Below are positions 1 through 6,779 of a stretch of 10,341 nucleotides of DNA, one piece after another. A program made the translations under genes and the position numbers. Position 1 is the stretch's first letter; every line of letters starts with the position of its first letter. The DNA comes from Candidatus Rifleibacteriota bacterium (GTDB taxonomy: Bacteria > Riflebacteria > Ozemobacteria > Ozemobacterales > Ozemobacteraceae). The stretch spans positions 1-10,341 of the forward strand of contig JAFXRA010000384.1 of assembly GCA_017526725.1 (NCBI GenBank). The letters are read 5' to 3'. The notes under the pieces are model-generated. The model saw only the letters and a program-made list of their open reading frames with translations. It ran no database searches and was not told the DNA's origin.

Positions 1-1188
1 TCTGTAATATTCCAGGTATTCTTCATCAACACCGCCTTCTATTTTTGTTTGAAGGAAATTGCTTATACCAGCATACAAAGCTTGAGCTAGTTTTGTTCTA
101 GAAGTATAATCCTTAAGTATTGCGGAATCTATTTTACTTGATGTGTAGCCGTATTCAACAAGTATAGATGGCATATTTAAAGAATGCAAAACTCTAAAAC
201 CTGCACGTTTAACACCTCTGCTAGTTAATTCAGGAACTGCAAGACCTAATTTATATTCCACTTTTTCTGCCAATTGTCTGCTTTGATCCATTATGTTAGC
301 TTGCATTTGAGCAATTTGATTTTTCGATGCAGCTAATACAGGATTTGTAGAACCTAATGTTGCAAAATCAGCTTTATTTTCCTTATCGGCAACTAATCTA
401 TCTGCTTCATTTACAGCACCTTTTGGTGATTCATAATATACTTCGATACCATTAATTGCTTTTTTAACGTTCCAGTTAACATGAATACTGACAAAAGCAT
501 CAGCACCTAGTCTTTCTGCAATTTCTCGTCTTTTATCCAAGGGAATAATATAATCTGCTTCACGAGTTAATATAGCTTTATAACGAGGATCTCTATCGAA
601 ATATGCCTTAACAAGTTTGGCCATAGCAAGAACATAGCTTTTTTCAACAATTCCGTTACATGTTGTGCCTGGGTCTTCACCCCCATGACCTGGGTCTAAT
701 ACAACTATTTTAATGTTTTCAGCTTTTAATTTCTTTACTTCATTTAATTCAGCAGTTTGTTTCTGAAGGATTTTAGCTTGAGGTTCACGGAGGAAAATAA
801 CTATTCGATCGCCTTTCCTTTCGTTACTAGGCAATACAAATGTTTTGGCTTCAACTGTTCTAGGAACTTTAAAAAATACTCTTGTTGAACCGGTTTCGTC
901 GTTTTGTTGTACAGAAAGTGATTCTAGGAATTGATTTTGTAAAGCATAACGCTGATGTCCTGGTTTAAAAATACAAGATTTAATATCAAAGAATAGGCTT
1001 CCATTATTAAGTCTGCCGACATCAGATACTTTTGGCGGTTCACTTAAATCTAAAACTACTTGAGCTTCTTCAGGGCTTTGCCAAAATCTAATATCAGTAA
1101 TTCGCTGGTTAGGACTAGCAAATACAGTAACAGTCAGGTTTACAAACAATAATGCAAATAGTAATATTATTTTATTAATTTTAATCAC
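1..1188 (-). CDS. N-acetylmuramoyl-L-alanine amidase, exported, AMIN + Amidase_3 (3' end outside window)
   Basis: A zinc-dependent amidase that cleaves the bond between N-acetylmuramic acid and the stem peptide in peptidoglycan, probably for daughter-cell separation or wall turnover. 396 codons are visible without a stop and the C-terminus lies beyond the left edge. The start is GTG at 1186-1188: an in-frame TAG lies four codons upstream and no ATG is available, and a signal peptide follows at once (lysines, hydrophobic residues 8-23, likely cleavage after Val-Phe-Ala near residue 24). Residues about 28-115 look like an AMIN domain, which localises amidases in the envelope. Residues about 160-380 form Amidase_3: DPGHGG with H168, E182 in VEKSY and H236 in SIHVN are the zinc ligands, and E345 in VEYGY is the catalytic glutamate. 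Residues about 256-310 form a polar, helix-rich insert placed like the autoinhibitory segment of AmiA/B/C. It is AmiC-like by architecture, but I give no symbol because the exact orthology is unclear. Confidence 0.93.
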   Translation of the reverse strand, partial: MIKINKIILLFALLFVNLTVTVFASPNQRITDIRFWQSPEEAQVVLDLSEPPKVSDVGRLNNGSLFFDIKSCIFKPGHQRYALQNQFLESLSVQQNDETGSTRVFFKVPRTVEAKTFVLPSNERKGDRIVIFLREPQAKILQKQTAELNEVKKLKAENIKIVVLDPGHGGEDPGTTCNGIVEKSYVLAMAKLVKAYFDRDPRYKAILTREADYIIPLDKRREIAERLGADAFVSIHVNWNVKKAINGIEVYYESPKGAVNEADRLVADKENKADFATLGSTNPVLAASKNQIAQMQANIMDQSRQLAEKVEYKLGLAVPELTSRGVKRAGFRVLHSLNMPSILVEYGYTSSKIDSAILKDYTSRTKLAQALYAGISNFLQTKIEGGVDEEYLEYYR

Positions 1189-1221
1189 AAATTTTACCTA
1201 GGTTTCTTACATGTAAAATTG

Positions 1222-1250
1222 ATTATAGCAGTTTTCTTTAATAGTTTAAA
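1222..1250 (-). promoter_or_regulatory. Sigma-70-type promoter of the amidase gene
   Basis: On the minus strand, TTTAAA (1245-1250) is followed after 17 bases by a perfect TATAAT (1222-1227). TG one base before the hexamer makes an extended -10. Transcription would begin near 1215, giving a leader of about 27 bases before the GTG start. The only Shine-Dalgarno-like sequence there is a weak AGGT. The promoter lies downstream of the preceding gene's terminator, so the amidase appears to be transcribed independently. Confidence 0.7.
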
Positions 1251-1304
1251 GCTAGTTTGTAAAGTTTTTTATAAAAAGAAATCTATATTTAATTATATCG
1301 ACAT

Positions 1305-1343
1305 AAAAAAAATCCCTGATAGCTTTTTACTATCAGGGATTTT
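1305..1343 (-). terminator. Strong intrinsic terminator after the metallo-beta-lactamase gene
   Basis: A perfect 14-bp stem (1309-1322 with 1330-1343) contains the core CCCTGATAG/CTATCAGGG and closes a 7-base loop. Read on the minus strand it runs into eight U residues (A run at 1305-1312), part of which overlaps the base of the stem. It begins about 10 bases past the stop codon at 1354-1356, as expected for a rho-independent terminator. Confidence 0.92.
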
Positions 1344-1353
1344 GATTATTTAA

Positions 1354-3867
1354 TTATTTTCTATTTTTTTCGATGTTATCAAAAGTATCAATCTGCTGAA
1401 TCTGACGTTTGAGCTGATTAATGCTTTCACCATCATAATATTCCATTTCGCGTTTAATTTCAGCAAGGCCTTTTCCGCCTTCTTCCATTGATCTGCGAAC
1501 ATTATTTAATACTTGGTTAGACAGAGTTTCATACTGAGCTGCACGAACTTCTGGATTAAATTCATAATCAAGTTCAGCAATGCTTCTAGTAAGTGCTCTG
1601 AGAGTCTTTTCTTTGCCAAGGCTTAACCAGTAGCAAATGCTTCTATTGAATGCAGGAGTGCAGAGACCCTTATTTGAAGTTCCACCATAGAGACTGTCTT
1701 GGTAAGTATTTTCACCGATGCAGCCTACACGGCCAACACCAAGATCTTCAACTGCAGCTACTGGAATATTTCCACCGGGATATTTGTAACCGTCATTCTT
1801 TTCATCAGATTCCTGATTGTAACTGTCTTCGTCACCCATTGCTACTACAGTTACTCTTCCCTGATTCTTTAAGGCTTTGCCTTCAGAGTTAGTTAATGAA
1901 CAGCAGGTTCTGAACAGTAACTTACTCATTTCATCACTCTTAGTGATGTTAGATGGGAACTTAGTAACGAAGAATCTGAATGGAGCACCAATATTATTTG
2001 TCGGGTCACATACCTGGTCATCGTTGAAGCGGATTGTGCTGCCGATAGCTGCAAGAACTTTGTTTTGAATTTCAGGATGTGATTTGTTGCTGTAGTCAGA
2101 CTGACCAAACATCAATATTGAACCACCAGCTTTGCTGAATTTCTTAAGAGCATTAAGTTCTTCAGTAGTATAAGCAGTTGTTGGATGTGGCATCATAACC
2201 ATGAAAGCATCTTTAATTGTTTCATAATTGATTGCTTTGCTGATTGATTTAAGCTGGAATCCATAATTCTGGAAGAGATCCATCTTCATACCAGCGAATC
2301 TGCCAGTGAAGTAATCTTTATTGCCATGAGAACAATCTACAAAAACCAGCTTAGCTTCAACATTGATATTCTTAGTAGCTGTATCAATGATTGTATTGCC
2401 TTTTTTGAGAACTGCAATCAATTCGATATTGCCTAACCAATCAATTTTGGTATTGCTGACAGCTGCATTTGTGCTCTTAGCTGGAACAGAAAGACCAATT
2501 CTATCAATGAGGTTAGAGCTGTTCATGGCAGAATGATATATTTCTACTACTAAGCCGTCGCATTTTTGTTCAGCTGGGTTCTTAATATTAACAATAGCTT
2601 TGAAGGGGTGTTTCATGTAAATTCTATCAAAGTTAGTGCTGATACCAGAGATGCTAGCCATTGGAGTGCCAGAACCTGCTGGAGTCTTAATAGAACCAGT
2701 AACTTTAACGACTTTGCTTACTTCACGTGGGTCAATAGAAATTGCAGTGTATGTATAATCAGTATTTGGTTTTAAGCCAACAAGAGTAATGGTATGAGTC
2801 TTAGTTGCTGATTCGTTAACTTTCTTCTTGGAAGCCTGACCATTAGAATATTCAACTGCTGAAGTTGCTTCTCTGTTGGTAGTCCACTGAAGAGTTGCAG
2901 AATTTGGAGTTAAAGCAATAACTTTTGGTTTAGTTGCAAACTGAATAGCACTCTGATTAGAAACGAATTCAACTTTGTTGCCATCGCTAAAGCTTTCAAC
3001 AGTTCCATCGTAGTCATTTCTGAATACTTTCATTTTGTAATAATTATAAACATCAAGAGTCTGCTGAGTTGGATGACCGAAAGAATTGCCTTTACCAACC
3101 TGAATTACACCATAAGTTGGCTGAACAGCATCCATGAAGTTATGGTTAGAAGAAGTCTTGCTTCCGTGATGACCAGATTTAAGAACATCAACATGAAGTT
3201 TCTTGCCATATCTTTCAACCATTTCAGTTTCAGCTTTCTTTTCAGCGTCGCCAGTGAAGAGATAGCTAACTTTGCCATGGGTCATTTTGATAACGATTGA
3301 AATTTCGTTAGGATTTATAGCACCTTTCTTTGGATCTTCTTCTCTGAGAGCTCTATAAAGTTTTGGATTATCACAGGAAAGAACTTCTGCTCTAACGCCT
3401 TCACCCCAATCAAGGAGTTCGCCTAACTGAGCTTTGCGATAGGGAATGTTTTTACTTTTAATGAGGCTTCTTAAACCATCATAAACGATAGCATCGTTAG
3501 AGCCTCTAGTTACAGCCTTACCATCAGAAGATACGTCTGTATCATTGGAGTATACAAATTCACCAAACTTGAACTGTTTAACTAATTCAATGAAACCACC
3601 AAAATGGTCACGGTGAGGGTGAGTGATAATAGCCTGATCTACTTTTTTAATCCCTTCTTTTTTGAAATAGGGGATAATATAACGGGCTGCTGCATCACGA
3701 TTATCGTCGCCAGCGTCAATCATAATAGTCTTGGCACCGTTGCGAATGATAATACAATCGCCTTGGGTTACATCCAGGAAGGTGACTCTGACGTCAGCAT
3801 AAACAGCTGAACAAAAGAATACACCGAGTAACAGCAAAAGAGTTAATTTTGCGCTTCTGTGATTCAT
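1354..3867 (-). CDS. Secreted ComEC-like metallo-beta-lactamase-fold protein with FN3 and GATase-like domains
   Basis: An 837-residue exported protein of unknown substrate. A signal peptide (hydrophobic residues 8-20) has a likely cleavage site after VYA (residue 24); no lipobox fits. Residues about 26-300 are a metallo-beta-lactamase fold of the ComEC/Rec2 type: FLDVTQGDC (30-38), MIDAGD (49-54), the metal motif HPHRDH (83-88), TGDAE with D207, GHHGS (232-236) and GHPT with H265. Residues about 313-397 resemble a fibronectin type III domain. Residues about 405-503 look like another beta-sandwich. Residues about 505-750 resemble the DUF4350/GATase-like fold (FVDCSHGN, a GGSILMFG strand-turn), with no visible amidotransferase cysteine. 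A charged, helical tail follows. The membrane channel of true ComEC is absent, so this is not the DNA-uptake protein itself. A nuclease or phosphodiesterase role outside the cytoplasm is inference. The gene has its own promoter and terminator, and AAGGAG sits 8 bases before the ATG. Glutamine is mostly CAG, unlike the CAA-rich amidase gene, which may mean higher expression. Confidence 0.9.
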   Translation of the reverse strand: MNHRSAKLTLLLLLGVFFCSAVYADVRVTFLDVTQGDCIIIRNGAKTIMIDAGDDNRDAAARYIIPYFKKEGIKKVDQAIITHPHRDHFGGFIELVKQFKFGEFVYSNDTDVSSDGKAVTRGSNDAIVYDGLRSLIKSKNIPYRKAQLGELLDWGEGVRAEVLSCDNPKLYRALREEDPKKGAINPNEISIVIKMTHGKVSYLFTGDAEKKAETEMVERYGKKLHVDVLKSGHHGSKTSSNHNFMDAVQPTYGVIQVGKGNSFGHPTQQTLDVYNYYKMKVFRNDYDGTVESFSDGNKVEFVSNQSAIQFATKPKVIALTPNSATLQWTTNREATSAVEYSNGQASKKKVNESATKTHTITLVGLKPNTDYTYTAISIDPREVSKVVKVTGSIKTPAGSGTPMASISGISTNFDRIYMKHPFKAIVNIKNPAEQKCDGLVVEIYHSAMNSSNLIDRIGLSVPAKSTNAAVSNTKIDWLGNIELIAVLKKGNTIIDTATKNINVEAKLVFVDCSHGNKDYFTGRFAGMKMDLFQNYGFQLKSISKAINYETIKDAFMVMMPHPTTAYTTEELNALKKFSKAGGSILMFGQSDYSNKSHPEIQNKVLAAIGSTIRFNDDQVCDPTNNIGAPFRFFVTKFPSNITKSDEMSKLLFRTCCSLTNSEGKALKNQGRVTVVAMGDEDSYNQESDEKNDGYKYPGGNIPVAAVEDLGVGRVGCIGENTYQDSLYGGTSNKGLCTPAFNRSICYWLSLGKEKTLRALTRSIAELDYEFNPEVRAAQYETLSNQVLNNVRRSMEEGGKGLAEIKREMEYYDGESINQLKRQIQQIDTFDNIEKNRK

Positions 3868-3942
3868 TCCCTATACTCCTTATTGCGTACGAGACGCTAT
3901 TTCTTATAGAACTTATACTAAAATATTACATACGTTAGAAAT

Positions 3943-3971
3943 ATTTTACTTATAAAATATTAAAGTGTCAA
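3943..3971 (-). promoter_or_regulatory. Near-consensus sigma-70 promoter of the metallo-beta-lactamase gene
   Basis: On the minus strand a perfect TTGACA (3966-3971) is followed by a 17-base spacer and TAAAAT (3943-3948), five of six matches to TATAAT. Transcription should start near 3936, leaving a leader of about 69 bases. That leader ends with the Shine-Dalgarno AAGGAG (3876-3881), 8 bases before the ATG at 3865-3867. The fit suggests strong constitutive expression. I see no clear operator. Confidence 0.78.
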
Positions 3972-4111
3972 TGGTACATTTTTATTTTTTTTTGTTGATA
4001 TAAAGCCTTATTTTATAGAATTTTTTATGCACGAGATTTTCATAAGAAAAAGTTTTATTTTTGTGTACATTTTTAAATTTTTTTCAAAAAAAAAATTTAT
4101 TCAACTGAAAT
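3972..4111. other. AT-rich spacer upstream of the metallo-beta-lactamase promoter
   Basis: About 140 bases of very A+T-rich sequence between the nrdJ terminator and the next promoter. The A tracts could serve as an UP element or bend the DNA. The 10-mer GTACATTTTT occurs twice in the same orientation (3974-3983 and 4065-4074). I see no gene, RNA gene or insertion sequence here. Confidence 0.5.
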
Positions 4112-4146
4112 AAAAAAATACCTCTTTTTTAAAGAGGTATTTTTTT
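4112..4146 (-). terminator. Intrinsic terminator of nrdJ
   Basis: A perfect 16-bp stem (4112-4127 with 4131-4146) around the core CCTCTTT/AAAGAGG closes a 3-base loop. The outer part of the stem is an A run opposite a T run, so read on the minus strand it ends in seven U residues. It lies 21 bases past the nrdJ stop codon. The A/T symmetry means it could also stop plus-strand transcription. Confidence 0.9.
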
Positions 4147-4167
4147 AGCAGTTTAGGTTAATTATTT

Positions 4168-6462
4168 TTAACCGCATTTAGAATAACCGCAGGATTTACA
4201 AATAACACATCCGCTGTCGTGTTCAAGAATTGAGCCGCATTCTGGACAATTTGTTCTAGGATCCTGGTTATCTTCCATAAGATCTTGTTTTTGTGAAGTT
4301 TTTTCTTTGGATACAGGGGGCAATTTTTGGAAGTTATCTTTTGCTGCAAGATAATACTTTTCAATTGCTTTACCAATAGCATCTGGGCAGGAAAGAACTT
4401 TTAAGTCTTTAACTACAGATGCTCTTCTAATAGTAGACATACATCTAATGCCTTTAAGCTGGTCAATTATTTCTTGAACATCTACACCAGCTCTTAATGC
4501 CATAGAAATAAGTCTGGCAGTAGCTTCTGACTGAGATGGGCAGCCTCCGTTTCGGCCTAGACTTGTGAAAACTTCGCAAATACCGTTATCATCACTGTTA
4601 ACAGTAACGTAAAGGTTTCCACAACCTATTTTAACTCTTTCAGTAAGACCCATTGTAATATCAGGTCTTTCTCTAGGAGTGACACGTAAAACTTGTTTAA
4701 CATTTATTGTATCTACTGGTTTTTTACCAGTTAAATTATAAACCTGACTGTCTCTTGAACCATCGCGATAAACTGTTACACCTTTGCATCCTAGTGTATG
4801 AGCCAATCTGAAAATAGTTTCAATATCTTGCTTAGTGGCATCATTGGGGCAATTTACAGTTTTGCTGACAGCGTTGTCAGTATATTTCTGGAAAGCGGCC
4901 TGAGTTCTAATGTGCCATTCAGGACTGATAAGATGACTAATTGTGAAGACCTTCTGAACATCTTCTGGAACTTCAGGAATTCCTCTTACACTTCCAGCTT
5001 TAGCAACTTTTTCCATTAATTCCTGAGAATAGAAACCTCTTTCGTGAGCTACTCTTACAAAGTCGTTATGGACTTCAAGAAGTTTTTCGTTATCCATAAC
5101 ATGTTTTTCGTAAGCGATAGCAAATAAGGGTTCAATACCTGAAGAAGCACCGCAAAGCATGCTGATAGTACCAGTTGGTGCAATAGTAGTAACAGTAGCG
5201 TTTCTCATTCCCTTAAAGCCCATTTTTACATAAATAGACTTATCAAAGTTCGGGAAACTTCCTCTTTCTACTGCTAATTCTTGAGAAGCCTTCCAACCTT
5301 CATCATGAATGAACTTCATGACTTTTTCTGCTAATTCTATTGCTTTTTCAGAATCGTAAGAAAGGCCTAGTTTAATCAGCATATCTGCCCAACCCATAAT
5401 GCCAAGACCTATTTTACGATTTGATTTAGTTGTTCTGTCAATAATTGATAGTGGATATTTATTAACGTCAATAACATTATCTAAGAATCTTACAGAGAGA
5501 GTTATTATTTCTCTAAGTCTATTATAATCGACTTCAGGTTTGCCGTTTGCTGTAGTAACAAATCTGGAAAGATTTATTGAACCTAGATTACAGGCTTCAT
5601 ATGGAAGTAATGGCTGTTCTCCGCATGGATTTGTAGATTCAATTTCTCCAACTGCAGGAGTAGGTTGAGTTCTATTAATTCTATCTATGAAGATAATACC
5701 TGGTTCGCCGTTCTTCCAAGCTCTTTCAACTATCATATAGAAAACTTTAGAAGCTTTAAGGCTTTTTACAACTTCACCAGATCTTGGATTAATAAGATCA
5801 TATTCACCGTCGCATTCAAGAGCTTCCATGAATTTATCTGTGATAGCTACAGAAATATTGAAATTTGTAAGTTCTTTCTGGTCTTCTTTGGCTGTAATAA
5901 ATTCAATTATATCGGGGTGGTCAACACGAAGAATACCCATGTTTGCACCACGTCTTGTGCCGCCTTGTTTTATAGTTTCAGTAGCAACATTAAAAACTTT
6001 CATGAAAGAAATTGGACCGGAGCTTACACCGCTGGTAGAAGAAACAATATCTTTAGTAGGGCGTAATCTTGAAAAACTGAAACCAGTTCCACCGCCAGAT
6101 TTATGAATTAAGGCAGCATTTTTAACTGCGTCAAATATGCCTTCCATTGAGTCTTCTACTGGAAGGACGAAACAGGCTGAAAGTTGACCTAAGGGTTTAC
6201 CGGCATTCATCAAAGTCGGGCTGTTAGGCATGAAATCTAATTCAGTCATCATTTTGAAGAAGATTTCTTCTAATTCTTCAGCTTTATATTTGCTATTTGT
6301 GTAATTGTTTTCGTCTGCAGAAATTGCATGGGCAACACGTCTAAATAGACCTTCGATAGTTTCAATTATTTTGCCGTCTTTATCTTTGGTAAGATAACGC
6401 TTGGCTAAAATCTTTTGAGCATTTGCTGAGAAACGGTTTTCAATAGTGGTAGTAGAATTCAT
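4168..6462 (-). CDS. nrdJ: Adenosylcobalamin-dependent (class II) ribonucleoside-diphosphate reductase
   Basis: Reduces ribonucleotides to deoxyribonucleotides using adenosylcobalamin as radical source, independently of oxygen; cytoplasmic. The 764 residues are a usual length for dimeric NrdJ. Motifs follow the family order. C97 in QLSACF and C291 in YEACNLGS form the redox pair. NPCGE (278-282) gives N278, the radical cysteine C280 and E282. KQGGTRRG (165-172) and the phosphate loop APTGT (428-432) are present. Residues about 603-703 form the TSCPD-type domain (SCPD at 691-694). A C-terminal zinc ribbon has CPEC (739-742) and CKSC (755-758), with extra cysteines at 752 and 763 suited to passing electrons from thioredoxin. 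No N-terminal ATP-cone is visible, so dATP inhibition through that domain is not expected. AAGGA lies 6 bases before the ATG at 6460-6462. The gene has its own terminator. No class I or III reductase gene is in view, and no cobalamin riboswitch was recognised upstream. Confidence 0.97.
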   Translation of the reverse strand: MNSTTTIENRFSANAQKILAKRYLTKDKDGKIIETIEGLFRRVAHAISADENNYTNSKYKAEELEEIFFKMMTELDFMPNSPTLMNAGKPLGQLSACFVLPVEDSMEGIFDAVKNAALIHKSGGGTGFSFSRLRPTKDIVSSTSGVSSGPISFMKVFNVATETIKQGGTRRGANMGILRVDHPDIIEFITAKEDQKELTNFNISVAITDKFMEALECDGEYDLINPRSGEVVKSLKASKVFYMIVERAWKNGEPGIIFIDRINRTQPTPAVGEIESTNPCGEQPLLPYEACNLGSINLSRFVTTANGKPEVDYNRLREIITLSVRFLDNVIDVNKYPLSIIDRTTKSNRKIGLGIMGWADMLIKLGLSYDSEKAIELAEKVMKFIHDEGWKASQELAVERGSFPNFDKSIYVKMGFKGMRNATVTTIAPTGTISMLCGASSGIEPLFAIAYEKHVMDNEKLLEVHNDFVRVAHERGFYSQELMEKVAKAGSVRGIPEVPEDVQKVFTISHLISPEWHIRTQAAFQKYTDNAVSKTVNCPNDATKQDIETIFRLAHTLGCKGVTVYRDGSRDSQVYNLTGKKPVDTINVKQVLRVTPRERPDITMGLTERVKIGCGNLYVTVNSDDNGICEVFTSLGRNGGCPSQSEATARLISMALRAGVDVQEIIDQLKGIRCMSTIRRASVVKDLKVLSCPDAIGKAIEKYYLAAKDNFQKLPPVSKEKTSQKQDLMEDNQDPRTNCPECGSILEHDSGCVICKSCGYSKCG

Positions 6463-6505
6463 TGCATATCCTTATAAATAATTTCTCTTTAATTATTTGG
6501 TCTAA

Positions 6506-6534
6506 TTTATATACTACAAAAATTTTAAAGATAA
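6506..6534 (-). promoter_or_regulatory. Candidate promoter of nrdJ
   Basis: On the minus strand TTATCT (6529-6534), a weak -35, is followed after 17 bases by TATAAA (6506-6511), a five-of-six -10. The leader would be about 36 bases and include the AAGGA before the ATG. A second candidate is a perfect TATAAT at 6609-6614, but it has no recognisable -35 and would give a leader of about 140 bases. The whole stretch is AT-rich, so chance matches are likely. I could not recognise an NrdR box pair. Confidence 0.35.
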
Positions 6535-6641
6535 AATCTTGATAAATAATTTTTTTCGTGATATAGGCGAAAAATTTAATGTATGTAGAGCTTGTCCGAA
6601 AACTTGAAATTATATGAAAATCAGTATTTATTTGTTTTCTG

Positions 6642-6716
6642 TCTACCCATTGTCATAACCGTATAGCTTTCTGAGCTAAAGCCCATACGCTATACTTTTT
6701 ATGACAAATGTGTAGA
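6642..6716. repeat. Long imperfect palindrome, possible structured RNA or small mobile-element relic
   Basis: Outer arms 6642-6658 and 6699-6716 pair over 16 positions, with one mismatch (6647/6711) and one bulged base. They include TGTCATAA at 6651-6658 against TTATGACA at 6699-6706. After a small internal loop, GTATAGC (6661-6667) pairs perfectly with GCTATAC (6689-6695). The apex is 21 bases. The same GTATAGC can instead pair within the apex: GTAT (6661-6664) with ATAC (6685-6688), and GCTTT (6666-6670) with AAAGC (6678-6682). The two folds exclude each other. No U run follows on the minus strand, so it is a poor intrinsic terminator. The structure is visible in the sequence; its role is unknown. 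Confidence 0.75.
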
Positions 6717-6740
6717 ATTTTCTTATCTATCAATTCTTTT

Positions 6741-6770
6741 AAAAGCAGACAGTTGCTTGTTCAACCTCTG
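6741..6770 (-). terminator. Possible weak terminator of the metG-tatD-aroB operon
   Basis: On the minus strand, about 10 bases after the aroB stop, CAGA-G-GTTG pairs with CAAC-T-TCTG (6746-6755 with 6762-6770) around a 6-base loop, with one G-U pair and one bulged G. C and four U residues follow (6741-6745). The stem is imperfect and the U run short, so termination may be partial and some transcripts could continue towards nrdJ. Confidence 0.4.
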
Positions 6771-6779
6771 TACACACCG

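Larger units (their letters stand above)
6463..6779. other. 317-base intergenic region between aroB and nrdJ
   Basis: This is the longest gap in the window. From the aroB side it holds a hairpin that may be the aroB terminator (6741-6770), a long imperfect palindrome (6642-6716), a small 7-bp hairpin (6552-6558 with 6568-6574) and weak promoter candidates for nrdJ. No coding frame with a credible start and Shine-Dalgarno was found on either strand. No tRNA, SRP RNA, RNase P or tmRNA signature was recognised, nor the conserved box of a cobalamin riboswitch. Confidence 0.6.

Noticed and set aside
1354..3867. The metallo-beta-lactamase gene as the competence protein ComEC
   Set aside because: There is one N-terminal signal segment but no multi-spanning channel domain, and the C-terminal two thirds consist of other domains.
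4158..4382. A second minus-strand frame of 74 codons overlapping the end of nrdJ
   Set aside because: nrdJ carries an intact zinc ribbon and a proper stop in its own frame. The overlapping frame has no Shine-Dalgarno and no recognisable content.
5665..6066. A plus-strand open frame of 133 codons inside nrdJ
   Set aside because: It lies wholly antisense to a complete, motif-confirmed nrdJ and its translation shows no recognisable domain. Open antisense frames are expected here.
6642..6716. The palindrome as an integron attC site or intrinsic terminator
   Set aside because: No paired core sites of the attC type are visible at the ends, no integrase or cassettes are nearby, and no U run follows the stem on the minus strand.
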